Below, piece by piece: positions 1 to 11,490 of a stretch of DNA of 64,000 bases. The notes beneath the pieces were generated by a model. The model was not told the DNA's origin. It did not search any database and saw only the letters and a program-made list of their open reading frames with translations. The stretch is taken from positions 16,860,298-16,924,297 of the forward strand of contig NC_049914.1 of the NCBI RefSeq assembly GCF_001411555.2, read 5' to 3'. How positions within the stretch are numbered: position 1 is the stretch's first letter; each line of letters starts with the position of its first letter. The position numbers were made by a program, and so were the translations under genes. This DNA is from Juglans regia. Taxonomy: Eukaryota; Streptophyta; Magnoliopsida; Fagales; Juglandaceae.

Positions 1-151
1 GATTTTCGAGGAGTAGGAAGATTTTTTTACAGAGAGACAGTTCAGTTTGGATTCTAATTATGTTTCTAAACCTGTTCTTTGGAATTAACAAATCAAAAAA
101 AAAAGAAAAAGAGTCGGCTCTCCCTCTTCTGTTTCGACATTAACATTGGCA

Positions 152-159
152 TATATAAA
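152..159 (+). promoter_or_regulatory. Candidate TATA box of the CHY/RING ligase gene
   Basis: The sequence tatataaa lies about 250 bp upstream of the chosen start codon. This is a plausible core promoter position if the 5' UTR is long and contains an intron. It is inferred from motif and position only. Confidence 0.4.
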
Positions 160-319
160 CAGAACCTTCGTATTGTTCTCGTGCTGTGGCAGCTGGGTCT
201 CCTCCTAAAACGTCTGTAATTTCTGTTCTTGGGAAAAGCGATACATTGTGTTTTGAAGGTGGGGTTTTTCCGCTTCGAGTTTTTGTTATGCTGTGTTTTG
301 TTCTTTGAGTTGTAATCTT

Positions 320-351
320 AATGTAAGTTTTTTTTTTTTTTTTTTTTTCAG
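320..351 (+). other. Likely acceptor end of a 5' UTR intron
   Basis: A T-run of more than 20 bases ends in cag at 349-351, 54 bp before the start codon at 406. This looks like a polypyrimidine tract plus 3' splice site of a leader intron. The donor is not certain, with several GT sites available between about 190 and 320. Confidence 0.45.
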
Positions 352-405
352 ATAATTCATTGAGTTGCTTTTTGAATCATCTGCGGGTTCAGAGTTATAG
401 AAAGA

Positions 406-3400
406 ATGGAGAGTGAAACCGTGGCTTCATTGTCTTCTCAAAGTTCTGCAATTTCTGAACTTAGTGATGAAGATGTGTCTGCGTTGGAAAACGGATCTGG
501 GAATTACGGGTATGCCTTATGTTTCGTCTGTTGATAGCATCTTTATTTATTATTATTATTTTAATGGTTGTTCTGTAAAGCTCTCTTTTGGATCTGGGTC
601 TCTTTGCTTTTGACAATCCAGTGATTCAAAATCTCGGTTTCTTTGTGTTTGCGGGCAGGTGCTCCCATTACAGGAGGAGATGCAAGATCAGAGCGCCTTG
701 TTGCAATGAGATTTTCGATTGCAGGCATTGCCATAATGAAGCAAAGGTTTGTACTTATGTTTATACATCTAATCCTTTCTTAGTTCTGTTTTTCTCTCTC
801 TTTGCTTCTGTTCTTGGTAATAACTTCTATATTCTTGCTCCAATGTTTATTCTTCCTAAATTTTTTTTTTTGTGCATGAGCAGAATTCCATGGAAACCGA
901 TCCTCTTGATCAACATGATCTTCCACGCCATGAAGTAGAACAGGTTGGCAAATTTTCTTCTTCTTTTCTTCAGTTTACGAATTTCAAGTGGGCTGAAAGG
1001 TGTCTCTACTTTGGAAATTATTATAGATTTATACTTTTTTCCCGATGGATAGATACATTAGGATGCCGTCTCTCCGTGTTATAATTCATGACAAAAGCTG
1101 TTGTACTCTTATTCATTTGTTATTGCTACGTTCTTCGACAAGCGGACTGCTTGTGTTGGTATGTCTCTGGTTCTGTCACCATAGTTGGTCTTGCCCTATG
1201 CTTAGCCCAGTGAAGGAATCATGGCAAAAATTAAAAGTAAGGAGAAGAATGCTAGCTTTTGCTAATAGAGGATTGATGTCAGTCACACTTCGTTAAAACT
1301 CTTTTTCTTTTCTTTTTTCTCTCTTAGAAAGAGAACTGTTGCCAATATGGGGATAGTGGACTCTCAGTTATTAAGATAGAGGAAGTTACAAATTCAGGGT
1401 TTGATTATGTGCGAGAGGTTTTAAGGTCAGCTAACTGATAACTGGATTTTTTAAAAGCTATTGTTGGCTTTCTTGCCTCTTTCACCACACCCATGTTGAT
1501 GTTGGATTTGGTGCCAAAATTCATCTCTAATTACTCTTGGTGCATTATTTCCAAACTTTTGAGCTGTTCTTCGATTCTGGAAAATGATATTTTTAAAGCG
1601 TTTTTAAGTTTAAGGATGATAGTAATTTGAGTCATATTGCATAGACAAACAAATACAATATGTACGTGTGTGTGTGTGTACTCATAGAAGTAAAGCATCA
1701 CTCTACATTTGACCATTACCATTGCCAGAAACAGAAAATTAAAGGAGGGATGGGATTTTATTTGGCAGTCGTTTAATGTTGACACTCTGTGCTTGCTCTT
1801 TCCATTTCATGTCTCTTGAGAGCAATATAGTTTATGCAGAAACCAAAATATTTGCATTTAGGATGATACTTTGGTTGTTTCAAGGTTTTTCTTTGACCCT
1901 TAGGTAAATAAATGGATATCTTGGGATGATGAAAAGATAAATTGCTTCTGAAATGACTCATACTAATAAGAAAAGCAAGAAAGAATGTAAAAAGCATTTA
2001 TTTTATAGGGTTTTACCTATAAAAAAAAATTTATTTTATAGGGTTTGATTTTGGCGGTCATAAAATTGGTGTTCTTTTATCGGTCTCTTGTATTTGTCTC
2101 TAGTTCTTCACTAGGTGAACAGGTGCCTTCTCTTCTATACATTCTATGTACTTGGGCTACGCGTATTCTCAACTTTATCAATAAAATTTCTTTTACCTAT
2201 GAAAAAAGGTAGTATGTTATCTTACTTTCTTCACTTTTCTAATTTGTTAAAGTTTTGTTCCGATTTACAGGTCATCTGCTCCCTATGTGGTACAGAACAA
2301 GATGTAACTTCCCTAAATACTACACTTAAAAATTTAGTGCCAATTTTGGAGATTTTTTTTTTTTTTTAATATCTTACGTTGATCTTATCGTTTTGTACTA
2401 TAATCAGGTTCAGCAGTATTGCACGAGTTGTGGTGTTTGCATGGGAAAGTATTTCTGTTCAACATGCAAGTTTTTTGATGATGATGTAAGTTCCAAAGTT
2501 TCGAGCCAGATCCATTGGAAAAAGATGAAGATTTATCTCTCTCTTCATTTTAATTTTTGGATAAAAAAGATGAAGATGGTTCCCAATGCACCTTTTGTTG
2601 GTTATTTTTTGTATGCTGGTTTGCAAAGTTCATTTTTAACTTATACAACCTATTTGTTCCTCTTTCAGACTTCAAAGAACCAATTCCACTGTAATGAATG
2701 TGGAATCTGCAGGTTAATTTTATAATTCATTTCTTTCTTATCACTTCATTAATTTCTTAATGACTAGAGGGTTTTATATGCTTTCATTTCCTAAGTCTTT
2801 GCTTGTTAATTTATTTTTACAGAATTGGAGGCAAGGAAAATTTCTTCCACTGCAATAAATGTGGTAAGTGAGGGGTTGCCTGATTCTTGACCATTAGCTG
2901 AACATCTTCATCTACTCCTCCTTATCTAGCAATTTTGTTTCCTCAGAATGTTGCTACTCGAAGTCAATGGAAGATGGACATCAGTGTGTTGAAAGAGCAA
3001 TGCACCACAATTGCCCGGTTTGCTTTGAGGTATTATACAGTACTGATGTTTGATAAAAATGATATATATATATATATAATCAGTGAGATGAGTGCCTCTA
3101 TTTTTTTTGCAGTTTCTGTTTGATTCAATGAAAGCGATTACTGTATTGCGATGTGGACACACAATACATGATGAATGTATGGAAGAGATGATGCAACATT
3201 TCCGGTGAGCATTTGTTTCTTATTCACTTACATGTCCATTGTGTTGTGCATGCAAGACGTGCAATATTATAACAGCAATAATAAAATTAGACTTATAATT
3301 CTCAAAGTCTGCACAATCTTCCTCTTTTCTATAATTTCAAACTTTACTCATTTATATTTTTTATTTTTGCTTCGGCATGCCTATTCAGTTAGGGAGAATC

Positions 3401-3890
3401 AATTCCTTCATCTTGCAGGTACTCATGCCCCATCTGCTCAAAGTCCATTGGTGATATGTCCGGTGCATGGGAAAAGCTTGACAAAGTGGTAAATGGGTAC
3501 CTCCACTCTTTTGTTTTCCAGGAAAAATTGACCTTATGCTAATAGCATTGTTCTTCATGCCCTGACATGCTTTTTACTTAACTTCATATGCAGATTGCCT
3601 CAACTCCAATGCCTGAAATATACTTGAATAAGATGGTAAGTAATTAAGCTTAGCATGAAGACCTTTGATTCTTTAATGGCAACTGGTTGCACATATCTCT
3701 GATCGAGATTTCGTATGATCAGGTCTGGATTCTCTGCAATGATTGTGGAGCAAATTCTAACGTTCGATTTCACGTTATGGCACATAAATGCCTAAGCTGC
3801 AAGTCTTACAATACAAGACAGATCCAAGGAGAACCAACTGCACCGTGCGCATCGAGGGTGGCTGAGACAATGAGCTGTCACACTGGTTGA
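406..3890 (+). CDS. CHY zinc-finger and RING-type E3 ubiquitin ligase (MIEL1/CHYR1-like), 12 exons
   Basis: Exons are 406-509, 659-746, 884-943, 2271-2303, 2408-2485, 2669-2712, 2823-2863, 2947-3029, 3113-3204, 3419-3488, 3594-3635 and 3723-3890. All introns are GT-AG. The sum is 903 nt, giving 300 aa with no internal stop. After an acidic/Ser-rich leader (residues 1-34) come a CHY zinc finger ([20 protein letters not shown]), a CTCHY-type finger ([35 protein letters not shown]), a C3HC4 RING ([22 protein letters not shown]) and a C-terminal zinc ribbon (CNDCG, CLSC). This order is that of plant MIEL1/CHYR1 (RZPF34) and animal RCHY1/Pirh2 ligases, which ubiquitinate target proteins. Plant members act in ABA, drought and defence signalling. 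All zinc-ligand clusters look present, so it is probably functional. The nearest paralogue cannot be decided without alignment. Confidence 0.9.
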
Positions 3891-4595
3891 TCGAGAGGCT
3901 TTTAGATTAACCAACCATTCGTTTTTCCAGGGGAAGCCAGCTTTTGTTAGAAATGTTTGTATAATGTTCAATCATATATACAAACATACAATTTACTTGT
4001 TTGTATAATGTTCAATCAGTAATGTAATTTTCCAAAACAAAAGAAAGGAAAAGGAGGGAGGGAGAAGAAAAGAAAGGGTTCATGATTTAATGTGCCGATT
4101 GGGTTCAATGTAAAGCTTGTCTGGGCTATTTTCAATCATAAATGTCATCATTCTTTCCATATTCTGTACTAATATCTCTGTATTTTTTTGATAGGAGGCA
4201 CAGCCTTCAGTACAGGATTCTAACTACCATTCCTTCCTAAAATGAAATCTGCTGGAAATTGTACCTGCAATATCAGTTGACTAATTTTCTGTGCCTGAAG
4301 TTTTAAAGCTCTGCACAGATTTATCATTTGTTGGTTGATTGGTCGCAGCCACCTGAACACTTTTGGACTTAAAACAGTGTTGGCAACTCGGAATTTTTTA
4401 AAACTCAAATTTTCTCAAATTCTCCAGACAGTTTATATGCAAGTGTAGTTTTTCTAATCAAAATAACATCTTGACTACAGTAACAAGCAACTGGCCTAAT
4501 ATGGGTGTATTCTGGATTTTTAAATGAAGTTATAAAAGGAATGCTGATATCATGACCGCTCTTACTTCACTAAGTGGTAGGATAAGTTTTCATAT
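3891..4595 (+). other. 3' UTR and downstream intergenic DNA
   Basis: This follows the stop codon of the ligase gene. A short direct repeat (tttgtataatgttcaatca) occurs twice, near 3955 and 4000. No clear coding region is seen, and no canonical AATAAA was recognised close to the stop. Confidence 0.5.
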
Positions 4596-5012
4596 GTGCA
4601 AAAAACTAGTGATCGAATGATCAAGGATTTTTCTCAACCTGCACTTGACTTGCAGGACAAAGAAGAATTTTCAGCCATCACATCCGGTTCAACTACTCCT
4701 GGATATCTATTAATCCAGGCTCCTAATTTACCAACAGCTTCACAACGAGGAAAAACCACCAGTTCATCCTCAAGAAAATCCTCAAAGTCTAAAAAGAATA
4801 CTGATCTTCTTGATAGACTTAATAAAAAGGATTTAATCAAAATATTAGAAAAACAATTGTCGAAGTCTCTAAATATCTCACTACTATTTATTATTTTATT
4901 ATTATTATTTATCTATTTTTTATTACTATTTATTACTATTCAATATTCTATAATTATTTTTTCATTATTTTTTCACTATTACTTACAGAATACTCACTAT
5001 CCAAACAACTAG
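4596..5012 (+). CDS. Unrecognised ORF with a Ser/Lys-rich middle, possibly a mobile-element fragment
   Basis: The open frame starts at a GTG, and the first internal ATG is 7 codons in. Residues 1-60 look protein-like (ALDLQDKEEFSAITSG, PGYLLIQAPNLP), followed by a Ser/Lys-rich stretch and a short charged helix (LLDRLNKKDLIKILEKQL). The rest is low-complexity Ile/Leu/Phe from AT-rich DNA and is unlikely to be coding. I do not recognise the family. A fragment of a retroelement or of an old integrated pararetrovirus is possible but unproven. The coding-like part ends near 4875. Confidence 0.25.
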   Translation: MQKTSDRMIKDFSQPALDLQDKEEFSAITSGSTTPGYLLIQAPNLPTASQRGKTTSSSSRKSSKSKKNTDLLDRLNKKDLIKILEKQLSKSLNISLLFIILLLLFIYFLLLFITIQYSIIIFSLFFHYYLQNTHYPNN

Positions 5013-5940
5013 CCTAAAGTTAACTATAGTCTATAACAAAGCTAAAGAAAAAGAAAATCCCTATAACAAATTTTCTTTCGAAGCATTTTTTAAAACCAAC
5101 CTCACTTGTATTTTTTAAAGTCCCTATAAAAAAACATTTCAAAGAATTTCTCCCTTCAAAAATATATTTAAGGGTTCCACCAATAGTGCAAAATTCTAAA
5201 AAAAAACCTCATTTATCAAAGCTTTTTAAAAAAGAATATAAAACTTTTTTCTTAAAAAACTCTTATATCCAAGCATGCAAGGTCTTTTTTTTTTTATTTT
5301 TTTTATTTTTTATCTGAATAATACATGGAAGAAAAAGGAAGTACACAGATTAAGGGGGTTCATACACTTCATGATCCTCTGTTACAATATGATTAGGAAC
5401 TTCTGGTCCATCTATGCAATTACCTGATTATAGCTTCTGGCTTTCTTCCGATCAGTACGTATTTCTCTGATAAAGCCTCCATTATTTTAGTAAGCCTTTC
5501 ATTCTCTTGATTCAGACAGACTTTGGTTGATTGCCTCAAACCACCACTTCCAATGCATCTCCTTCTATTATTGCTTCGGTATTTCCCATGTAGTCCGCTA
5601 ATTTGCAAGCAACCTCAGCAGCACCCAGCTCCGCTTCATAAGAGTGTTGTAGAAACCATAGGAGTCGGTAATAAAGTTCATCAATCACATACCATAGCAT
5701 TTATATCTTCATGGGAGTATTACTTTTTTCAATAAAAACAACTAGAGGTGATGAATTTTGCACCATTTCTACTGAATATGATCTCTTCTGCACACAGCAG
5801 CAACAAGGATAGTAAAACATGAATGTATTGTTTATTTGTCAAATGTTTATGTATGCATGTTCTTTAAAAAAAAAAAAAAACTGATTAGTTTATTTATTGA
5901 GTGTTCGACTCACTTTGTGTTTAAAACATAAACGTCTAGA
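5013..5940. other. AT-rich intergenic DNA
   Basis: Low-complexity A/T tracts near 5200-5310 and 5860-5880, without a supportable gene. The short ORFs here show no domain-like composition. Confidence 0.5.
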
Positions 5941-5942
5941 TA

Positions 5943-6425
5943 ATGAAGAAGAAGCTGAGGAGCATGGTACTGCTGCAGAGAGAGAGAGAGAGAGGCGAAT
6001 GCTTAGTATTGTCTCCGTTGGTTCAATCTCATGATAATGAGTTTATGTTGGTTGTTGCTTTTAGGATGGGTCCTTGTTGGGACATTTTGTTGGATTTGAA
6101 AACTAAACTTGTATTATTTTGGGAAGTGGTGTAAATATTTATGGATGGTGTAGGTGACCCGTAATATGGCCTAGGGCCTTCGTACTTATGGGGACGGAAT
6201 CCCACCTTAACCCAAACTATTTTATTTTATTATGAATATGTAATGGATTTTGAAAGTCCTCTGTATGGATGTATGTTTTGGAAAATGTGTTCTCCCTCTC
6301 TTAATTGGGAATATAGGATATACGTATTTTATATTTATATTGGTCGCACACGCCTAGAAAGACAAAAAAAAAAAAAAAGAACATGTCAATGTAATAATTC
6401 CTCCCTTCCTAGGGCGGGATTATTA
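5943..6425 (+). repeat. Probable 3' part of a degraded LTR
   Basis: The stretch ends in gggcgggattattaca, the kind of GC-rich ...TTACA end seen in plant gypsy LTRs. It begins with an acidic-codon-like segment plus a GA microsatellite (5980-5996), which resembles the 'ggtgaagatgatgat' segment inside the solo LTR at 58425-60938. The last 38 bases (6388-6425) form an imperfect palindrome: tgtaataattcc near one end and ggattattaca at the other. No 5' end or target duplication was found. Confidence 0.3.
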
Positions 6426-7055
6426 CAGGAATGTCTTAGTAAAACTCTTTTGTCCACTTTGAATTGTTAAAAATGAAGTTGTTGCCCCTGGGTCGATATG
6501 AACCGTTGGTGGACCTTGAATGGATCCTTGTGAAAAGGATACCAAAGCAGAGTAGTACTTAAAGCTAGTGGGTACAACATATGAAAAATACGGTGAATGC
6601 GAAATATGCGAACTGCTGCATAAGTTAAAGATTATGACTTAGTCACCATGGTTAAGTTGGACGTTGGATGATGCGGTAATTAGTAGGAAACTAACGGTTA
6701 ATAGGGGAGCCATGAGGTATCCAATTATACGTTGTAAGAAATGAATAAGACAATGAGTTCATAGATATGTTGCATGTTTATTGATCAATATGAAAAGATG
6801 GAAAAAAATTATTATTGAAAAGTCAAATGATCTCCATTACATGTTTTGAAAAAGTCAAAGTAACAAAAGTCAAGTTTTATGTCAAGTATATTTTCATGTA
6901 TTCATTTCGTGGTTTGCCTTTATATACCAATGTTATCTATTGTATATTGTGTGTTTACTTATTGAGATTTTTTTCTAAATCTCACTATGTTAGTTTCCAC
7001 TACCATTCATAACTTGAAATGATAAAAGTTGTAACAAGACAATAAGAGATCCATC
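6426..7055. other. Intergenic, no recognised feature
   Basis: No gene, RNA or complete element is visible. It may be the continuation of the neighbouring old retroelement. Confidence 0.4.
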
Positions 7056-7232
7056 ATGGGGAAGCGCAAGAGGTCAGCACCCTCGATAGTCAACGAGACC
7101 TCGAAAAGCATTGAGAGCTCTTTGGAGCCATCCTTGGTGGAGAGGCTGAAAGCCACTGACAAGTTTATTACGGAAGTGCTACAACTCTTTGAAGAGCTAA
7201 GGAGGTTACTTAATAAGGACAAGGCAAAATAA
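7056..7232 (+). CDS. Small unrecognised ORF (58 aa), basic start and amphipathic end
   Basis: An ATG-started frame of 58 codons begins MGKRKRSAPS and ends in a Leu/Glu-rich helix-like stretch (VLQLFEELRRLLNKDKAK). Its codon composition is more gene-like than the AT-rich surroundings. The opposite-strand ORF at 7007-7222 is its shadow. It could be an exon of a gene or the N-terminal scrap of a retroelement ORF. No family was recognised. Confidence 0.25.
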   Translation: MGKRKRSAPSIVNETSKSIESSLEPSLVERLKATDKFITEVLQLFEELRRLLNKDKAK

Positions 7233-7574
7233 GGATGACCTTGTAGGTTTCTTTTGATGAGGGATCGTAGAAATTGTAGTTGAAAATGAGAACAAAAGAA
7301 TTTATGGTTCTATTTGAAGGTCCCTTGATTTGGGAGATTTTTGAAACAATATTTATTTTGGGAGTAACTCCGATAATAATGAAATCTTTTGAGATGATTA
7401 GTTTATGAACCATGTTGTTTTACAATTGCTACAAGTGTTACTTAGATTTACACAAATTTTTTCGCTGTGATTTATTGCATACTACTAAGGTGCATCACAT
7501 TCTAATTGTTATGTACGGGGGTATGTAGCCATGAGTTACATGTCACGATGCTTTAGTCACTATCCAATCCCAAG

Positions 7575-7960
7575 TGGGGACTAGGGACGTCACAGTTAAC
7601 GGGTTCGGATCAAAACAGGTTGACCCTTTAAGACACGATTTATAAACGGGTCAACCCACTTGACCCGAAATCAACGCATTTAGACTTTATTTCAAAATTA
7701 ATTTTTTTTTTATTATTGTTGAGTTGTATTATTGATATTTTCAGTATACTTATACTTTTATTATTGGATTGTAATTTTAGACCTATACTTATATTTGTTA
7801 TTATATGGTTGTAATATTGGTTTTATTATATATTAAAATTTGAAAATATTAATAATTTTATTAGTAGGTAGTCTTTTTTTAATATATTGTGGTTACTAAT
7901 AAATATAGATTTAAACTTATGTCAAATCATGTTAATAAAGTCAAATGAGTTATGATTTTA
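7575..7960. repeat. Degraded non-autonomous transposon with 'gggtcaaccc' motifs
   Basis: Short motifs such as ggttgaccc, gggtcaaccc and cttgacccg cluster at 7588-7670, followed by an AT-rich body and a weaker inverted counterpart (gtcaaatcatgttaat) near 7920. This is typical of ageing hAT-like non-autonomous elements in dicots. Exact ends and target duplication were not found. Confidence 0.3.
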
Positions 7961-7969
7961 CCTTCTTTT

Positions 7970-8025
7970 GGTCTTGTTTGTATATCAAAATCATTTCAAC
8001 TCATCTCATCTCAGAGCATAACGTA
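7970..8025. repeat. Truncated MITE end ('tcatctcatctca' type)
   Basis: The run tcttgtttgtatatcaaaa followed by tcaactcatctcatctca matches the end of the MITE-like repeat at about 42039-42235, which has cggtttgatatacaaa and similar tcatct motifs. Only one end is present. Confidence 0.35.
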
Positions 8026-8120
8026 CGAAGTGGGTCCTTCTCTTAGGAGTAAGATTTTTTATTCTCTATCCCTTGATAGATAACTTTGTCTCCCTACGTA
8101 GTTGGTGGAGTTTTGCATGC

Positions 8121-9595
8121 ATGGCAAAAATCGACCTTTCTACTCTGTGGGAGGGTTTGAAATTAATAGAAGATGAAGATAGTGTAGTTGTTTTATCATA
8201 CAAGTCATTGGAAGAAGCGGCGTTGAAAGGAAAGAACTGCCTTTTGATTTTGGTAACAATTGATAAGAGTTTCAATAAAGAAGCATTTAGATTAACAATG
8301 CCTTAAGTTTGGAGATTAGATGGTTGGGTCCATTTCACTGATGCAGGAGAAAACAAGTTTCTAGTGGAGTTTCAAAATGTCTTAGATTTAAGGAAGATTC
8401 TCAATGGTAGGCCATGGACTTTTGATCGATCTTTGATCGCCATTCAAGAAGTGGTTGACAACATTTCAACCAGTGCTATTGCTTTCTCTCATGAACCTTT
8501 CTGGGTGCAATTGCATAACATACCATAGGCTGGCATGAATAAACATTATGGGGAACTCATTGCCTTTGGAATAGGACAGGTTCTGGCGGTGGAAGTCAAT
8601 GAAGCTAGATTAGGTTGGGGCAACTTTCTCAGGGTGAGAGTACTAGTGGACATCACCAAACCTTCGGCTCGTGGTAAGTGGGTTCAAGGGACTCATCAGA
8701 AATCATGGATTGCCTTCAAGTATGAATGCCTTCATAATTTTTGCTTCAAATGTGGGGTGTTAAAACACAAGGGGAGGGGTTGCCCTTTGTTTAAAAAGAA
8801 TGATGAATTGCCAATGCAATTTGGCTCATGGCTGAGGATTAGGGCTCTGAAATCCTACATCAAGGAGTCCGAGAGATATAGTGACAAACTAGAGGTCACA
8901 CGACCAGGAGGAGGTTCCTGCCACCAGTCCATGGCTGAGGGTTAGGGCTCTGAAATCCTACATCAAGGAGTCCGAGAGATATAGTGACAAACTAGAGGTC
9001 ACACGGCCAGGAGGAGGTTCCTGCCACCAGTCCATGGCTGAGGAGGTTCCTGCCACCAGTCCATGGCTGAGGAGGATGAGCATAGTAGAAAAGGAAGTTT
9101 TCTGATTTGGAGGTTTTCTTGGCAGATTCTCAAGAAAAAATCAAGGGAGGAGATGGTGGAAATCATCCTGTGATCTCCACAGATTCTGACCCAGGCTTAA
9201 ATATCTCCAAGAATTAGCTTCCTTTTATGGACCCTTTAGCTAATTCAGAGGGACTCATTTCCAAAAATTAGTCCTTCAATCACACTAATGATCCACATCC
9301 AGGTCAGCACTCTACTTACTGTCTTGGTACTTTCTCTCAATCTGGTGAGCTGGCTCGAGTGAATGTGGAATCAATTACTAAAAAAGGGGGAGTCCAGCTT
9401 AATGTTATTAGTTCACCCTTGGTTGCTAATGACTTGGATCATGACATGGACATGTCAGCAGGGGAGAGGAGTCCTACACTGCTTTTTAAATCTCCTAGCC
9501 TGGTGGATGAGGTGGAACATGATTCTGTGGGCTTCTATTTTAATTCTGCAAAGGCAATGGTTAAAAAGAGAGCTAGTTGGAAGAGGAGAGCCTGA
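8121..9595 (+). pseudogene. LINE ORF1 (DUF4283 nucleic-acid-binding protein with CCHC knuckle), broken
   Basis: The frame from ATG 8121 reads a DUF4283-like domain (KNCLLILVTIDKSFNKEAF, WRLDGWVHF, GRPWTFD). Two in-frame stops interrupt it: TAA at 8304-8306 within what is normally MPKVWRL, and TAG at 8526-8528. The frame resumes through a zinc knuckle (CFKCGVLKHKGRGC, about 8745-8790). Downstream there is an internal tandem duplication (8828-9070) and a frameshift, then a C-terminal part at 9359-9595 ending in a basic run (KKRASWKRRA). In plant LINEs this protein binds the element RNA. Confidence 0.8.
8828..9072 (+). repeat. Nested tandem duplication inside LINE ORF1 (103-bp and 29-bp periods)
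   Basis: A block beginning atggctgagg at 8828 is repeated from 8931 with a period of 103 bp and only a few differences. Its last part (aggaggttcctgccaccag) is then repeated once more with a 29-bp period (copies beginning at 9034 and 9063). 103 and 29 are not multiples of three, so each duplication shifts the reading frame. Confidence 0.85.
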
Positions 9596-9787
9596 GAAGT
9601 TCCTCCTAACAGTTTGGAGGGGGGGACTTGTAATTAGAGGAGGGGCCAAAAGGAGGGCAAGTACCAATTATCTGGATCATACTTCTCAACCTCACAATGC
9701 TAAGAAAACTAAGGCAATGTACAACATTGAGGTTCTTGCCTCATCAACCCTTAAGGTGGTGGTTGCTTTCAAGCCCAACCAAGAGCA

Positions 9788-11090
9788 ATGATTTGCCTTA
9801 GTTGGAATTGTCGAGGGGTTGAAAACCATCAGATAGTTCGAGAACTGCACATTTGGTGTGTCAAAAGCATTGAAACTTTGTTTTCCTCATGGAAATAAAG
9901 TATACCAGAAGTAAGGTGGAAATGATAAAAAATCAATGTGTTTTTTCTCACAGTTTTATTGTTGACAGTAGGGGCCTCAGTGGAGGCATTGCATTGTTGT
10001 GGAAAGGAGACAATGTTGTTAATTTATTGTCTTATACTAGGCATCATATCTCAGTTAAGGTGCTCAGTCCAAAGGGTGATCATACATTTATTCTTACTGG
10101 GTTTTATGGACACCCAGAAGCTATTCAAAGACTGGGTAGCTGGGATCTGTTAAGAGGTATGAAACCTTGGAATGGTCAAGCTTGGATTTGTCTTGGAGAT
10201 TTTAATGAAATCTGCCATCAATATGAGAAACATGGTGCTGCTGAAAGACCTTACAAAATGATGGAGAATTTCAGATATGCAATTGAGGACAATGGCCCAA
10301 ATGAAATTAGTTTTGAGGGTGATTTCTTTACCTGGAGCAATAGGAGAGAGGGAGTCCATTTCACAAAAGAAAAATTGGATAGGGCCTTGGGGAATCTGTC
10401 TTGGTTTATTTTGTTTTCTGAGAGCAGTGTAACAACTCTAAGTGCTCAATGCTCAGACCACATCCCCATTTTGCTATCTGTTGCTACAGGTTTGAATCAT
10501 GGGAAGAAGAAACAAAGGCCCTTTAGATATGAAGCCAATTGGGACTCTTGAGAAGAATGTGGTGCTTTGATCAAGAAGGCCAGGGACAGTACATTATAGC
10601 AGAGATCGTAACCACAAAAGGTCTTCATAGATGCAAGGAGTACCTTATGCAATGGAGCAAGAATTCATTCAAGAACCAGAGGAATAGAGGGGATTGCAAT
10701 GAGGAGATTAACCAACTCAGAGTGGAAGTTGATAAGTTGCTAGAAGAGGAGGACACAAAATGGAAACAAAGAGCCAAGCAAACATGGCTCAAGGAAGGTG
10801 ATAGAAATACTAAGTTCTACCATTCGTGCGCCAATCAAAGGAAAAAAATAAATGACATCAGGAAGATCTCTAATGAAGAAGTATTACTATTGATAAGCCA
10901 GATGAGGTGAGTGAAATGTTTTAGGTTTTCTTTCAAAATTTATCCACTTCTTCTCAACCTAGGCTTATAGAAGAATGCATTAATGCTTTGGAAACTTCTA
11001 TAACAGATGATATGAATGCCTCTCTAACTAAGATATTTCTATTTTAGAAGTAAAATGAGCTATTTTTAGTATGAATGGCATAGGGTCCCT
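9788..11090 (+). pseudogene. LINE ORF2: AP endonuclease domain plus start of reverse transcriptase, truncated
   Basis: It starts MICLSWNCRGVENHQIVREL, the usual ORF2 beginning. A frameshift near 9880 follows, then a 220-codon frame at 9889-10551 with endonuclease motifs: SGGIALLWK, GDFNEI (metal/active-site region), FFTWSNRR, LDRAL and SDHIP (catalytic Asp-His). The linker continues at 10540-10905 (KQTWLKEGDRNTKFYH) and ends at the RT lead-in, so no YADD-containing RT domain exists. Autonomous transposition is impossible. Confidence 0.85.
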
Positions 11091-11490
11091 TGGACAATTG
11101 AACAATGTGGAATTCCATCAAAATGTTTTGTCAAATCTTTCTTTGTTGGAAGATCTAAGAATTGATGTGATCCAAACAATGGAACATGGGATGTAGTATC
11201 AAAAGCTATTATTGAGGACGTGGCTACCTTATCACATTTGACTTCGCTTTCAATTTGCTTTCCTGAAGTAGATTGTCTTGATATTTTTATATAAAAGAGC
11301 CCTATATGGAAGGATTTCCATTTCGAATTCCAGTTTTCTGTTGGTTACCATGCGTTAGCCAGATTTCAAATTCTTGACTATTTTGGATATTGGATCAAGA
11401 CGTATTTGAAGTTTGCGAATGGTAGAGGGGTTGATTGTGCAATTTTAGAGATTCTTAAAGAAACTGATGCATTTGAATTGATTGGACACA

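Larger units (their letters stand above)
8121..11090 (+). mobile_element. L1-type LINE retrotransposon, 3' truncated inside the reverse transcriptase
   Basis: ORF1 starts at 8121 (MAKIDLSTLWEGL), followed by endonuclease ORF2 from 9788. The final recognisable LINE residues are the RT lead-in (FSMNGIGS) at about 11066-11090. The reverse transcriptase catalytic domain, RNase H and poly(A) tail are absent. The sequence passes directly into NLR LRR sequence at about 11091-11095 over the shared bases tggac. Several stops and frameshifts show it is inactive. The 5' boundary lies somewhere between about 8025 and 8120. Confidence 0.85.

Noticed and set aside
588..1296. Forward ORFs in the first introns of the ligase gene
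   Set aside because: They read through splice sites of the CHY/RING gene. The spliced model gives a clean 300-residue protein.
4634..4840. Reverse ORF opposite the unknown Ser/Lys-rich ORF
   Set aside because: Shadow of the forward frame, with no independent features.
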